61,167 nucleotides of DNA from CAMAVH01 sp036500145 (GCA_036500145.1 DASYCO010000038.1:1-61167), one strand, 5' to 3'; positions 8,706 to 17,671 are shown, numbered from the stretch's first letter. Program-made: numbers and translations. Notes: generated by a model not told the origin, from the letters alone.

Positions 8706-9821
8706 TCATGCCTGGATGAGCTTGCCGTCGCGCTGCTGGCTTGCGTCGAAGCCAACGAAGGCGTTGGTGTGTTCACGGATAACGCCGGGCGGGTCATCGC
8801 CGGTCTCGACGCTCTTGATGGCGTCGGACAGCATGCGGCGGAACATGACCACCCCGCGGTCCGACGACCCTAGTATTTCGCGAGTGCGGTCCGCGATCAA
8901 GCCCTGGCTTTCCTGGGCCGCCCGGTCCTGTTCGTTGGACACGATGCCCCACCAGCCGTCCTCGACCCGCTCGTAGACCCCGCGTTCGCGCACCCGAAGC
9001 CCCCGGGTGGTCAGGCTGCCCTTTCCCTCCGGGTCTTCGTAGGTCCGCACGGCGAAGGTGATCGTGCTCAGGTCGTCCTTGGGCGTGCGGAAATGCATGT
9101 TCTGGCTCGGGCGCTCGCCCTTGCGTGCCCCGAAGTAGCGGTTGGCCGAGGGGAAGACGAAGTGGGACACCTTGCCCTGGCCGCCGTCCACGGCATATTC
9201 CGCGCGGATGCCATGGGGGGTCTTGGTCCACTCGATGTCGGCCCGCTGGAGGGCCAGCTCCGGATAGCCCGCCGCATGGAGGACCGTGGCATGCAGCTGG
9301 TCGACCGTGTTCTCGGCCCGCTGCAGCCAGTTGCAGTGGTCGAGGGAGGCGCTGACCGTGCGGTGCAGCCCCTCCTGGAACAGCAGGTCGTACCGCGGGA
9401 AGGCCGGCACCGGCTCCGGGCCCATGTAGGCGAAGATCAGCCCGCCCGCCTCTTCCGTGCGGTAGGCGACCTGGCGGACTTCCTTCTGCAGGACCGAACC
9501 CGGCGGCTCGCAGGGCATGTCGAGGCAGCGGCCGGCGCCGTCGAACTTCCAGCCGTGGTAGCAGCAGCGGATGCCGTCCTCCTCGACGCGGCCGAGCTGC
9601 AGCGAGGCGCCGCGGTGCGGGCAGCGTTCGTCGAGCAGGCCGAGGCGGCCGGCGCCGTCGCGATAGAGGATCAGGTCCTCGCCGAGGACGCGCACCGGCA
9701 GCGACTTGCCGCGCGCGAGCTCCTCGGTGAAGCTGATGGGCCACCAGTAGCGCCGCAGCATCTCGCCGCAGGGCGTGCCCGGGCCGACCCGCGTCAGCCT
9801 TAGGTTCTCTTCCGGTGTCAT
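8706..9821 (-). CDS. Rieske non-heme iron oxygenase, single-component alpha type
   Basis: A 371-residue protein of phthalate-dioxygenase/vanillate-demethylase type (alpha3 class, no beta subunit). The [2Fe-2S] Rieske ligands are Cys67, His69, Cys86 and His89 (CPHRGASL, then CCYHGWKF). The mononuclear iron site is Asp174-x2-His177-x4-His182 (ENTVDQLHATVLH). GAGGAG stands about 7 bases before the ATG. It sits between the permease and ATPase genes of one importer, with gaps of only 25 and 22 bases, which strongly suggests it acts on the imported compound. Hydroxylation, demethylation or dealkylation are all possible. No dedicated reductase is visible beside it. Relative: 33861-35027. Confidence 0.92.
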   Translation of the reverse strand: MTPEENLRLTRVGPGTPCGEMLRRYWWPISFTEELARGKSLPVRVLGEDLILYRDGAGRLGLLDERCPHRGASLQLGRVEEDGIRCCYHGWKFDGAGRCLDMPCEPPGSVLQKEVRQVAYRTEEAGGLIFAYMGPEPVPAFPRYDLLFQEGLHRTVSASLDHCNWLQRAENTVDQLHATVLHAAGYPELALQRADIEWTKTPHGIRAEYAVDGGQGKVSHFVFPSANRYFGARKGERPSQNMHFRTPKDDLSTITFAVRTYEDPEGKGSLTTRGLRVRERGVYERVEDGWWGIVSNEQDRAAQESQGLIADRTREILGSSDRGVVMFRRMLSDAIKSVETGDDPPGVIREHTNAFVGFDASQQRDGKLIQA

Positions 9822-9846
9822 GGCGGACTCCTCAGATTGGACGCGG

Positions 9847-11619
9847 TTACGGCTTGAGGCCGTGCGACTGCTGGATCGCCGCGGCGCGGCGGAAGCCGAA
9901 GTAGCGCAGGCCGAAGGTGACCAGCAGCATCGTCAGGATCAGCACCGTGCCGATGGCGCCGACGACGCCGATGTCGCCCTGGTTCCACAGGCGCCAGACG
10001 AGCACCGACAGCACCTCGTTCTCGCTGCCCTCCGTGAGCAGCAGCGGCACGCTGGCCGAACGCACGGACTGCAGCATCGACCAGATGAACACGCCGATGA
10101 AGGTCGGCATCATCAGCGGGAAGAACACCCGCCACATGGTGCGCCACTGCGGCGCGCCGGAGACATGCGCCGCCTCCTCCAGGTCCTTGTGGATCTGCAG
10201 GATCGCGGCGCTCATCGCGCGCGTGCCGTAGGCCATGAAGCCGATGACGAAGGCGATGACGAGGGACCACAGAGACCCGAAGAGGTCGATGCCCATGCTC
10301 CTGCCCTTGAGGAAGAGCCAGAGAAAGGCGATGCCCATCACGATGCCGGGGATGGCGTGCGGGATGAAGGCCAGCTGGTCGAGGATGCGCCGGCCCCAGA
10401 ACTTGGAGCGGACGATGACCATGGACACCAGAAAGGAGAAGGCCACGGTGACCAGGCAGGTGAGCACCACGACGAACAGCGTGTTCCTCAGCGTCAGCTC
10501 GATGCGGTCGGACTGCCAGAAGGCCGTGTAGTTGTCGAAGGACATGGCCCGGAACGCCGCCGCCGAGGGCTGCTGCACGTAAGGGAGCAGCGAGATGTAG
10601 AACAGCGCGATGAACGGCAGGATGATCGAGAAGACCAGCAGCAGGAAGGCCATGCCGGAGGCGACCCAGCGGAGGGCGCCGAGGTCGGTCTCGCGCGGGC
10701 GGTAGCCCTTGCCGCTGATGATCGTGTAGCGCTCCGAATGCGAGATCACCTTGGCGTAGAAGTAGGTCGCCAGCAGCGCCAGGATGACATAGGCCATCGA
10801 CAGCGCATTCGCCTCGCCGTAGTTCGGGATGCCGTCCGTCGAGTAGATGATCGAATAGACGCGCGTCGAGAAGACGTAGATGTTGCTCGGGATGCCGATG
10901 ATGCCGGGAATCTCGAAGGCCTCCAGGGCGGTCACCGACTGGTAGATCGAGATCGCCAGCAGGCCCGGCAGCATGAGGCGCAGCGTCACCTTGCGCATGG
11001 TCGAGGTCGGCCGCGCGCCCGACATGGCGGCCGCCTCCTCCAGGCTCGGGTCCATGGAGCGGAGCAGCGGCACGAGCATGAGGAAGGCGGTCGGCACCAG
11101 GCGCAGGCCTTCCAGCAGGATCATGCCGCCGATCGAATAGATGCTGATGGGCGGTATCCCGCCCAGGGCCAACATCTTGTTGACGAAGCCGATCCTTGGC
11201 GAAAACAGCAGCACGTAGGACATCGCCTGCAGCATGCCCGGCATGACGAGGGTCATCGGGATGCCGGCGTAGATCCAGCTCTTGCCGGGAATGTTGGTGC
11301 GCTCGACGAGCCAGGCGAGCCCGGCGGCGATGCCGATGCCGAAGACGACGGCGCCCACGACGTAGACCAGCGTGTTCCAGACGACGGCGTAGGTGCCGGG
11401 ATCGAGCCAGACCTTGCGGTAGTTGTCGAGGTTGAGCTCGCTCAGGCGAAAGTCCGTCGGCAGCTTCTCCGCCGAGAAGCTGCCGAGGACCAGCAAGGTC
11501 AGCGGCGTCACGACGGCGGCCAGGACGACCAGGAAGATGATCCAGGGCCCCAGCTGTATCCTCGGCAGACGCCACTTCTGACGCCGCGTGATTGGTTCTG
11601 CCATGACTGCCGTCGACAT
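9847..11619 (-). CDS. ABC importer fused permease (two membrane domains), importer A
   Basis: A 590-residue inner-membrane protein holding two BPD-type permease domains in one chain, as in FbpB/AfuB iron-type importers. Each half carries an EAA coupling motif for the ATPase: SLEEAAAMSGA in the first half and DLEEAAHVSGA in the second. The ATG at 11619 has GGGGA 8 bases upstream and is preferred to the in-frame TTG at 11625. The gene follows four tandem binding-protein genes and precedes the Rieske oxygenase gene. A single permease therefore appears to serve several binding proteins. Confidence 0.92.
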   Translation of the reverse strand: MSTAVMAEPITRRQKWRLPRIQLGPWIIFLVVLAAVVTPLTLLVLGSFSAEKLPTDFRLSELNLDNYRKVWLDPGTYAVVWNTLVYVVGAVVFGIGIAAGLAWLVERTNIPGKSWIYAGIPMTLVMPGMLQAMSYVLLFSPRIGFVNKMLALGGIPPISIYSIGGMILLEGLRLVPTAFLMLVPLLRSMDPSLEEAAAMSGARPTSTMRKVTLRLMLPGLLAISIYQSVTALEAFEIPGIIGIPSNIYVFSTRVYSIIYSTDGIPNYGEANALSMAYVILALLATYFYAKVISHSERYTIISGKGYRPRETDLGALRWVASGMAFLLLVFSIILPFIALFYISLLPYVQQPSAAAFRAMSFDNYTAFWQSDRIELTLRNTLFVVVLTCLVTVAFSFLVSMVIVRSKFWGRRILDQLAFIPHAIPGIVMGIAFLWLFLKGRSMGIDLFGSLWSLVIAFVIGFMAYGTRAMSAAILQIHKDLEEAAHVSGAPQWRTMWRVFFPLMMPTFIGVFIWSMLQSVRSASVPLLLTEGSENEVLSVLVWRLWNQGDIGVVGAIGTVLILTMLLVTFGLRYFGFRRAAAIQQSHGLKP

Positions 11620-11650
11620 TCTCAATTCCCCGTTAAACGATGTTTATGCC

Positions 11651-11671
11651 CATGCCCATTACGCGGGCATG
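11651..11671 (-). other. Intercistronic stem-loop after binding-protein gene 1
   Basis: A 7-bp perfect stem (CATGCCC, 11651-11657, with 11665-11671) and a seven-base loop lie three bases after the stop codon of the binding-protein gene at 11674, before the permease. Such hairpins commonly protect the 3' end of binding-protein mRNA so that it exceeds permease mRNA. Confidence 0.45.
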
Positions 11672-11673
11672 AC

Positions 11674-12798
11674 TTATTTCCAGTACTGCTTCCACGTCGC
11701 GTACATGTCCGGCAGGTCTTCTTCCTTGCCCTGGACGAGATGGCGGCCGACGGTCTTGTCCGGATAGACGGTCAGCTGCGGAATCTGCAGGTCCTTGTGC
11801 GCCGGCGGGCTGCCCTCGGCGACGTACTGCGCCAGCTGCGCCTCGCGGCTCAGCATCCAGTTGACCCAGAGACGCGCCGCGTCGTTGTGCGGGTTGCCCT
11901 TCAGTATGCCGATCTGCGTCGTCAGGAAGGGCACGGGATCCGGGCAATGCCAGCTCACCGGCGCGCCCTTGGCCTCCAGCCCCTTCACCGTGTCCGCGGC
12001 GGCGGGAAGGATGCCGTTGACCTCCCCGGCGGCCATCATGCCCAGCACGGCTTCCATGCCTTCGTTGCGGAATTGCGGCTTCAGGGTGCCGAAGAACTTG
12101 GCCAGGTAATCGTCGATCCACTGCTTGCCGTAGGCGTTGCGCAGCATCAGCGCCCAGAGCTGCGGCCGGTTGCCGATGCCGAGGTTGCCGTTGGCCCAGA
12201 TCGGATTGGTCAGCAAGTCGTCCCAGGTCTTCGGCAGGTCTTCCGGCTTCACCGTGGCCTTGTTGTAGGCCATGCACCAGTAGCGCATCTTGATGCCGGC
12301 CCACTTGCCCTCCGCGTCGCCGACGCCTTCGAGCTGATTCTTGAATCCCGGCAGCTGCTTCAAATCCTCGAAGGCATCGGCCTTCTTGTAGTCGACGACG
12401 GCGCCGCCAAAGCCGGTGACGATGTCTGTAATGTACTGCTTCTGGCGGAAGGCGATCAGCGGCGCGACGGCGCGCGCATTCATCGTGCTCGCTTGCGTGC
12501 TGACGACCTTGATCGAGGGATAGCGCTCGGCGAAAGGCGCATTCAGGATCGCGAACTCGGCGGGCGACCATTCGCCGATGATCTTGACCGTGCCTTCCTT
12601 CAAGGCGCCGTCGGTCCAGGCCTTGGGCACGGCGAGGTCCTGCTCCTCGCCCTTCAGGATGTCTTCGGACAGTTTCAGCTGCTGCAGGTATTTCTTGGTG
12701 ACGGCCGGCAAGTCCGCCGCCAGGGAGGCCGCGGATGCGAACAGCATCGCCGGCAAGACGGCGGCGGCGAGTCCGAACTTGGCGAGCGAAGGTTTCAT
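11674..12798 (-). CDS. Periplasmic solute-binding protein, ABC family 1, tandem copy 1
   Basis: A 374-residue protein starting MKPSLAKFG with a Sec signal (AAAVLPAMLFASAASLAADLP). The open frame extends further upstream, but that part overlaps copy 2 and has no signal, so the ATG at 12798 is used. It shares with copies 2-4 a mature N-terminus of the form KKYLQQLKLSED...QDLAVPKAW, a segment around RYWCMAYN and a C-terminal VNWMLSREAQLAQYVAEGSPPAH. It is the most divergent of the four. The family resembles Fe3+/spermidine-type binding proteins, but no adjacent-tyrosine iron site is evident, so an organic ligand is likelier. It lies next to the permease. Confidence 0.9.
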   Translation of the reverse strand: MKPSLAKFGLAAAVLPAMLFASAASLAADLPAVTKKYLQQLKLSEDILKGEEQDLAVPKAWTDGALKEGTVKIIGEWSPAEFAILNAPFAERYPSIKVVSTQASTMNARAVAPLIAFRQKQYITDIVTGFGGAVVDYKKADAFEDLKQLPGFKNQLEGVGDAEGKWAGIKMRYWCMAYNKATVKPEDLPKTWDDLLTNPIWANGNLGIGNRPQLWALMLRNAYGKQWIDDYLAKFFGTLKPQFRNEGMEAVLGMMAAGEVNGILPAAADTVKGLEAKGAPVSWHCPDPVPFLTTQIGILKGNPHNDAARLWVNWMLSREAQLAQYVAEGSPPAHKDLQIPQLTVYPDKTVGRHLVQGKEEDLPDMYATWKQYWK

Positions 12799-12826
12799 CG
12801 AGCGTCCCGTCGTTCCTGGTTGGCCG

Positions 12827-13948
12827 TCATTTCCAGTATTTCTGCCACATGGCGTAAGTCTCGCGGTTGTACTTCTCGTCCGCCTGGATGAGCGGACGGC
12901 CGACGATCTCGTCGGCGTAAGGCAGGAAGGCTTCGGTCTGCAGGCCCTTGTGCGACGGCGGCGAACCGTCCGCCACGAAGGCGGCAAGCTGCGCCTCGCG
13001 GCTCAGCATCCAGTTGGTCCACAGGCGAGCGGCGTTCGGATGCGGATTGCCGGCCATGATGCCGAGCTGCGACGGCGCCAAGGGGATCGGCTCCGGGCAA
13101 TGCCAGCTCACCGGCGCGCCTTTCTGCTCGAACCCCTGCGCGGTCTTCTCCGCGACCGGCAAAGCCGCATAGACCTCCCCGCTCGCCATGATGGCGATGA
13201 GGGCATCCATGCCTTCGTTGCGGAACTGCGGCTTCACGACGGTGAAGAACTTCTCGAGGAAATTCTCCGTCCATTCCTTGCCCTTGGCGGTGCGCAGCAT
13301 CTGCACCCAGAGCTGCGGCCGGTTGCCGATCGCGAGGTTGCCGTTGCGGAAGGCCGGGCTTTCCAGCAGGTCGTCCCAGGTCTTCGGCAGGTCCGTCTTC
13401 TTGACCAGGTTGGTGTTGTAGCCGATGCACCAGTAGCGCATGCGCAACGCCGCCCACATGCCGTCCCGGTCGTTCGAGCCATCCACCTGGTTCTTGAAGC
13501 CGGGCAGCTTGCTGACGTCCTCCAGCGCCTTGGCCTCCTTGAACTCCACGGCAGCGCCGCCGAAGCCCGTCAGCACGTCGGCCAGATACTGGCGCTGCTT
13601 GAAGGCGACGAGCGGCGCGACCGCGCGGCCGTTCATCGTCGAGCCGTAGGTGTAGCTCACCTTGACCTTCGGATAGCGCTCGGCGAAGGCCGCATTGAGG
13701 ATGGCGAACTCCTTCTCGTCCCACGATCCGATGATCTTGAGCGCGCCTTCCTTGTTGGCGCCGTCGATCCAGTCCTGCGGCACCGCCAGATCCTGGTCGA
13801 GGCCGTTCATCACGTCCTCGGACAGCTTCAGGTTCTTCAGGTACTTCTTGGTCGTCGGCGCCAGGCTGTCCGCACGGGCGACGCCAGCCGCCGCCATTGC
13901 GACGGCGAGCGACAGGACGGCCGCATATCTGGCGAGGGAAGCCTTCAT
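12827..13948 (-). CDS. Periplasmic solute-binding protein, tandem copy 2
   Basis: A 373-residue protein starting MKASLARYAAVLSLAVAM with a signal ending near GVARADS. The ATG at 13948 overlaps the TGA of copy 3 by 4 bases (13945-13948), so the two are translationally coupled. Mature landmarks match its neighbours: YLKNLKLSEDVMNGLDQDL, FGGAAVEFKEAK, RMRYWCIGYN and a C-terminal TNWMLSREAQLAAFVADG. It is followed after 28 bases by copy 1. Differences among copies fall mostly in segments such as SYTYGSTMNGR (residues about 105-115), where ligand contacts could lie. Expected to deliver a ligand to the permease at 9847-11619. Confidence 0.9.
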   Translation of the reverse strand: MKASLARYAAVLSLAVAMAAAGVARADSLAPTTKKYLKNLKLSEDVMNGLDQDLAVPQDWIDGANKEGALKIIGSWDEKEFAILNAAFAERYPKVKVSYTYGSTMNGRAVAPLVAFKQRQYLADVLTGFGGAAVEFKEAKALEDVSKLPGFKNQVDGSNDRDGMWAALRMRYWCIGYNTNLVKKTDLPKTWDDLLESPAFRNGNLAIGNRPQLWVQMLRTAKGKEWTENFLEKFFTVVKPQFRNEGMDALIAIMASGEVYAALPVAEKTAQGFEQKGAPVSWHCPEPIPLAPSQLGIMAGNPHPNAARLWTNWMLSREAQLAAFVADGSPPSHKGLQTEAFLPYADEIVGRPLIQADEKYNRETYAMWQKYWK

Positions 13949-15069
13949 TTCCAGTACTTCTGCCACATGGCGTAGACCTCGCGGTTGTACTGCTCCTTCG
14001 CCTGGGCGAGCGGGCGGCCGACGATCTGCTCGGAATAGGGCAAGAAATCCTTGGTCTGCAGCGCGCGGTGCGACGGCGGCGAGCCGTCCGCCACGAAGGC
14101 CGCCACCTGCCCCTCGCGGCTCAGCATCCAGTTCATCCAGACGCGCGAGGCGTTCGGATGCGGGTTGCCCGCCATGATGCCGAGCTGCGACGGCGCCAGC
14201 GGCACCGGCTCCGGACAGTGCCAGCTCACCGGCGCGCCCTTCGCCTCGAAGCCCTTGATGTTGTATTCCGCCGTCGGCAAGGCGAACTTGACCTCGCCCG
14301 CCGCCAGGATCGCCAGCAGGGAATCCATGCCCTCGTTGCGGAACTGCGGCTTGACGACGGTGAAGAACTTCTCGAGGTAGTTCTCCGCCCACTCCTTGCC
14401 CTTGACGGTGCGCAGCATGAGCATCCAGAGCTGCGGACGGTTGCCGATGGCGAGCTGGCCGTCGCGGAAAGCAGGGTTCTCCAGCAAGTCGTCCCAGGTC
14501 TTCGGCAGCTCTTCCTTCTTCACCAAGTCCTTGTTGTAGCCGATGCACCAGTAGCGCATCCGCAGGGCCGCCCAGGTGCCGTCCGGATCGTTCGAGCCGT
14601 CCACGGGGTTCTTGTACCCGGGCAGTCCGGTGACGTCCTCCAGCGCCTTGGCCGCCTTGAACTCGATGGCGGCGCCGCCGAAGCCCGTCAGCACGTCGGA
14701 CAGGTACTGCTTCTGCCGGAATGCCATCAGGGTCGCGACGACGCGGGCATCGATCGTGCCGCCGTCGACGTAGACCACCTTGATCTTCGGGAAGCGTTCG
14801 ACGAAGGGGGCGTTGAGAACGGCGAACTCCTTCTCGTCCCAGGTGCCGGTGACCTTGACCGTGCCCTCCTTGTTGGCGCCGTCAAGCCACTCCTGCGGCA
14901 CCGCCAGATCCTGGTCGAGGCCGTTCATCACGTCCTCGGGCTGCTTCAGGTTCTGCAGGTACTTCTTGATCGTCGCCGTCAGATTGTCGGCATGGGCGAC
15001 GCCGGCCGGCATCGCCATCGCGACGGCAAGCGAAAACGCAATCCAGAACTTGGCGAGCGAGAATTTCAT
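13945..15069 (-). CDS. Periplasmic solute-binding protein, tandem copy 3
   Basis: A 374-residue protein. Three in-frame ATGs exist (15093, 15072, 15069). GGGGG five bases before the one at 15069 makes MKFSLAKFW the likely start, followed by a signal ending near GVAHADN. It shares long identical stretches with copies 2 and 4 (MNGLDQDLAVPQEWLDGANK, LTGFGGAA, RMRYWCIGYN). The variable segment reads VYVDGGTIDARVVA, unlike the TMN(A/G)RAVA of the other copies. It is coupled to copy 2 by an ATGA overlap and separated from copy 4 by 130 bases that contain a strong hairpin. Confidence 0.9.
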   Translation of the reverse strand: MKFSLAKFWIAFSLAVAMAMPAGVAHADNLTATIKKYLQNLKQPEDVMNGLDQDLAVPQEWLDGANKEGTVKVTGTWDEKEFAVLNAPFVERFPKIKVVYVDGGTIDARVVATLMAFRQKQYLSDVLTGFGGAAIEFKAAKALEDVTGLPGYKNPVDGSNDPDGTWAALRMRYWCIGYNKDLVKKEELPKTWDDLLENPAFRDGQLAIGNRPQLWMLMLRTVKGKEWAENYLEKFFTVVKPQFRNEGMDSLLAILAAGEVKFALPTAEYNIKGFEAKGAPVSWHCPEPVPLAPSQLGIMAGNPHPNASRVWMNWMLSREGQVAAFVADGSPPSHRALQTKDFLPYSEQIVGRPLAQAKEQYNREVYAMWQKYWK

Positions 15070-15107
15070 CATGGCCCCCATTGCTGAATTCATCGTCTAA
15101 GACATCG

Positions 15108-15140
15108 CGGCAGGAAGGCGGGCCATCCGCCTTCCTGCCG
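15108..15140 (-). other. Strong intercistronic stem-loop between binding-protein copies 4 and 3
   Basis: A 14-bp perfect inverted repeat (15108-15121 with 15127-15140) with a five-base GCCAT loop sits about 60 bases after the stop of copy 4. No U-tract follows on the minus strand, so mRNA 3'-end protection or partial read-through control is likelier than full termination. Confidence 0.55.
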
Positions 15141-15199
15141 TGGAAAAGGACGCGGCCGGCGCACAGGCGGCGCCGGTCAAGCGGTCGCGGCCCGCACCG

Positions 15200-16327
15200 T
15201 CATTTCCAGTACTTCTGCCACATGGCGTACATCTCGCGGTTGTACTGCTCGTCCGCCTGGATGAGCTTCTTGCCGATGATCTGGTCGGCGTAGGGAAGGA
15301 AATCCTTCGTCTGCAGGCCCTTGTGCGACGGCGGCGAGCCGTCGGCGACGAACTGGGCGACCTGCCCTTCGCGGCTCAGCATCCAGTTGGTCCAGACGCG
15401 CGCCGCGTTCGGATGCGGGTTGCCCTGCATGATGCCGAGCTGCGACGGCGCCAACGGCACCGGCTCCGGGCAATGCCAGGCGACAGGAGCGCCCTTCGTC
15501 TCGAAGCCCTTGATGTTGTATTCGGCCGTCGGCAGGGCCGCATTCACCTCGCCGGCCGCCAGGATGCCCAGCAGGGCGTCCATGCCTTCGTTGCGGAACT
15601 GCGGCTTCACGACGTTGAAGAACTTGTCGAGGAAGTTCTCCGTCCACTCCTTGCCCTTGTCCGTGCGCAGCATCAGCACCCAGAGCTGCGGACGGTTGCC
15701 GATGCCGAGGTTGCCGTTGCGCAGGACCGGGCTTTCCAGCAGGTCGTCCCAGGTCTTCGGCATGTCGGCTTCTTTGATGGCGTTGGTGTTGTAGCCGATG
15801 CACCAGTAGCGCATGCGCAGGGCGGCCCAGGTGCCGTCCGGGTCATTCGCGCCATCCACCTGATTCTTGAATCCGGGCAGGCCCGTCACCGGCTCCAGGG
15901 CTTTGGCCGCCTTGAACTCGACGGCGGCGCCGCCGAAGCCCGTCAGCACGTCGGTCAGGAACTGGCCCTGCTTGAAGGCGACGAGCGGCGCCACTGCCCG
16001 CGCGTTCATCGTCTTGCCTTCCGTGTAGACCACTTTCACCTTGGGGAAGCGTTCGGCGAAGGGCGCATTGAGGACGCCGAATTCCTTCGACGTCCAGGTG
16101 CCCATCACCTTGACGGTGCCTTCCTTGTTGGCGCCGTCGAGCCATTCCTGCGGGACCGTCAGGTCCTGGTCGAGGCCGTTCATCACGTCCTCGGACAGCT
16201 TCAGGCTCTGCAGGTACTTCTTCGTCGTCGGCACAAGATTGTCCGCAACGGCCACGTTGCTGGTCATCACCAACGTGGCGACGAGGGGAAGAGCGATCCC
16301 CCCGACCAGACTCAAAAGCGACTTCAT
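15200..16327 (-). CDS. Periplasmic solute-binding protein, tandem copy 4 (first transcribed)
   Basis: A 375-residue protein, MKSLLSLVGGIALPLVATL with a signal ending near NVAVADN. The ATG at 16327 has AGGGAG about 7 bases upstream. It is nearly colinear with copies 2 and 3 (YLQSLKLSEDVMNGLDQDL, FAERFPKVKVVYTEGKTMNA, LTGFGGAAVEFKAAKAL, RMRYWCIGYN). It is first in the run of four and is flanked by a stem-loop on each side, consistent with a high expression level. Its ligand is unknown. Close similarity to copy 3 points to recent tandem duplication. Confidence 0.9.
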   Translation of the reverse strand: MKSLLSLVGGIALPLVATLVMTSNVAVADNLVPTTKKYLQSLKLSEDVMNGLDQDLTVPQEWLDGANKEGTVKVMGTWTSKEFGVLNAPFAERFPKVKVVYTEGKTMNARAVAPLVAFKQGQFLTDVLTGFGGAAVEFKAAKALEPVTGLPGFKNQVDGANDPDGTWAALRMRYWCIGYNTNAIKEADMPKTWDDLLESPVLRNGNLGIGNRPQLWVLMLRTDKGKEWTENFLDKFFNVVKPQFRNEGMDALLGILAAGEVNAALPTAEYNIKGFETKGAPVAWHCPEPVPLAPSQLGIMQGNPHPNAARVWTNWMLSREGQVAQFVADGSPPSHKGLQTKDFLPYADQIIGKKLIQADEQYNREMYAMWQKYWK

Positions 16328-16360
16328 AGCGTTCTCCCTAGACTTTATTTTTATGCAGTG

Positions 16361-16380
16361 AACGGGGCCGAAGCCCCGTT
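16361..16380 (-). other. Stem-loop with UUCG tetraloop upstream of binding-protein copy 4
   Basis: An 8-bp perfect stem (AACGGGGC/GCCCCGTT). On the minus strand it closes on C(UUCG)G, an exceptionally stable tetraloop. It begins five bases after the M24 stop and 34 bases before the copy 4 start, and a short A-rich tract (ATAAAAATAAAG) follows. It may end the M24 message, protect it, or shield the 5' end of the binding-protein message. Confidence 0.5.
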
Positions 16381-16384
16381 ACGC

Positions 16385-17611
16385 TTATCCCCTGGAAACG
16401 GCGAGTTCGTGCGGGAAGGTGCCGAGGCGCTGGCCGCCGTTCTTCGTCACCACCACGGTGTCGCCCCAGGTGCAGATCGCCTTTTCCATGCCTGGCGCCG
16501 TTTCTGCCGAAGGCTTGAAGATCAGCACCATGTTCTCCTTCAGCGGCGCCTCCAGGTCGCGCGCGTTGCGCGAGCTGTCGGTGATGATCGGGCCGTCGTC
16601 GCCGGCGCCGCGGCCATGCATGGTCAGCATGATGACGCAGTTGGCGGCGGCACCGCTTTTCGGCCGCGCGCTGTCGCCGGCCTTTACCGTCATCTCGTTC
16701 AGCTCGCGCACGGTGATGCCCGTCTTCAGCTGCGGCAGCATGGCGTCGAAGACATGCTTCTGCACCTTGAACAGCTCCGCCTGCACCGGATCGACCTTGT
16801 CGACGAACACCGGCTGGACGATCTGCGAGCGGTAGCCGATCCACGAGGCTTCGAGCTCGTCGATGATCATGTCGCCGCTCTCGAGCGGACGGAAGGTCGG
16901 ACGCGTCAGGGTGCGGATCGGGTTCTTGCCCGACAGCCAGTGCTGGTGCACCGGAATTTCCGAGCCATGGCGCATCATCGCCGCCATCGCCTCGGCCCAG
17001 ACCACCCAATCGACGACGCCGGGGCGCGCATGCTTGATCTTGGCTTCGACGCCCTTCTCGATGATCTGCGTCGACTTGCGGAGCGCCGCGACTTCCTCCT
17101 CGCTTTTCACGAAACGGACCTGGTCCAGCAGGCCGGTCGCGTCGACGAATTCCGCCTTCGGAAAGGCGTCGCGCATGGCTTTCCAGAAGCCGTAGAGGAT
17201 GGTGCCTTCCGGCGTGCGCGTGCCGGCGCCGAGGCCGCAGATGCCGATCCGGGCATTGTCGACCTTGAGCTCCTTCAGGCGCTCGACGGCGGCGCGGCCA
17301 TAGGCGCGGCGCGCCTCGCGGACATCGCTCACCCAGTCCTGCACGACCGGCCAGCGCGGCTTGGCCGACGTCGCCACCGCCGTGACCTCGCCTTCAAGCG
17401 GGAAGACCACGGCGATGTCGGCATCGCCGCCGCCGCCGACATGGCTGAGATAGCGCGCGTTCGCCTGGAAGTCGGTCGAATGGCCGGTGTTGCTCGGCGC
17501 CACGATCACGTCGATGCCCTGTTCGCGCATCAGCTTACGCACGGCAGCCCAACGGCGGTCACGCTCGGCCAGCGAAAAACGCGGATATTGCAGAAGCTCA
17601 GCCATAGTCAA
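16385..17611 (-). CDS. M24-family pita-bread protein lacking metal ligands, copy 2
   Basis: A 408-residue protein with a creatinase-like N-terminal domain (about 10-165) and a C-terminal pita-bread domain (about 175-400). At the canonical metal positions it has Glu252 (DELEASWIGY), Gln263, His332 (MHGRGAGDDG), Lys366 (IFKPS) and Gly383 (WGDT). Only the His is conserved, so a metal-independent hydrolase is expected. It is very like the copy at 25357-26577, with shared stretches such as NTGHSTDF and YLSHVGGGGD. It lies between the didomain VOC gene and the four binding-protein genes. AGGGAG supports the ATG. A creatinase-type C-N hydrolysis is one possible role. The substrate is unknown. Confidence 0.88.
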   Translation of the reverse strand: MTMAELLQYPRFSLAERDRRWAAVRKLMREQGIDVIVAPSNTGHSTDFQANARYLSHVGGGGDADIAVVFPLEGEVTAVATSAKPRWPVVQDWVSDVREARRAYGRAAVERLKELKVDNARIGICGLGAGTRTPEGTILYGFWKAMRDAFPKAEFVDATGLLDQVRFVKSEEEVAALRKSTQIIEKGVEAKIKHARPGVVDWVVWAEAMAAMMRHGSEIPVHQHWLSGKNPIRTLTRPTFRPLESGDMIIDELEASWIGYRSQIVQPVFVDKVDPVQAELFKVQKHVFDAMLPQLKTGITVRELNEMTVKAGDSARPKSGAAANCVIMLTMHGRGAGDDGPIITDSSRNARDLEAPLKENMVLIFKPSAETAPGMEKAICTWGDTVVVTKNGGQRLGTFPHELAVSRG

Positions 17612-17671
17612 ATTCTCCCTAGTGACATTCTTGTTGTTGGCAATCTAGTCGTGCGCGCCGAAGCCTGAGGC

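Noticed and set aside
9775..12891. A plus-strand open frame of over 1000 codons across the importer A genes
   Set aside because: It lies antisense to three well-supported genes. Its translation is rich in Arg, His, Asp and Gln without domain patterns, a usual by-product of GC-rich third positions.
12827..14548. A possible fused double binding protein
   Set aside because: The upstream part of this frame is out of phase with copy 3, which has its own signal peptide and an ATGA junction at 13945-13948.
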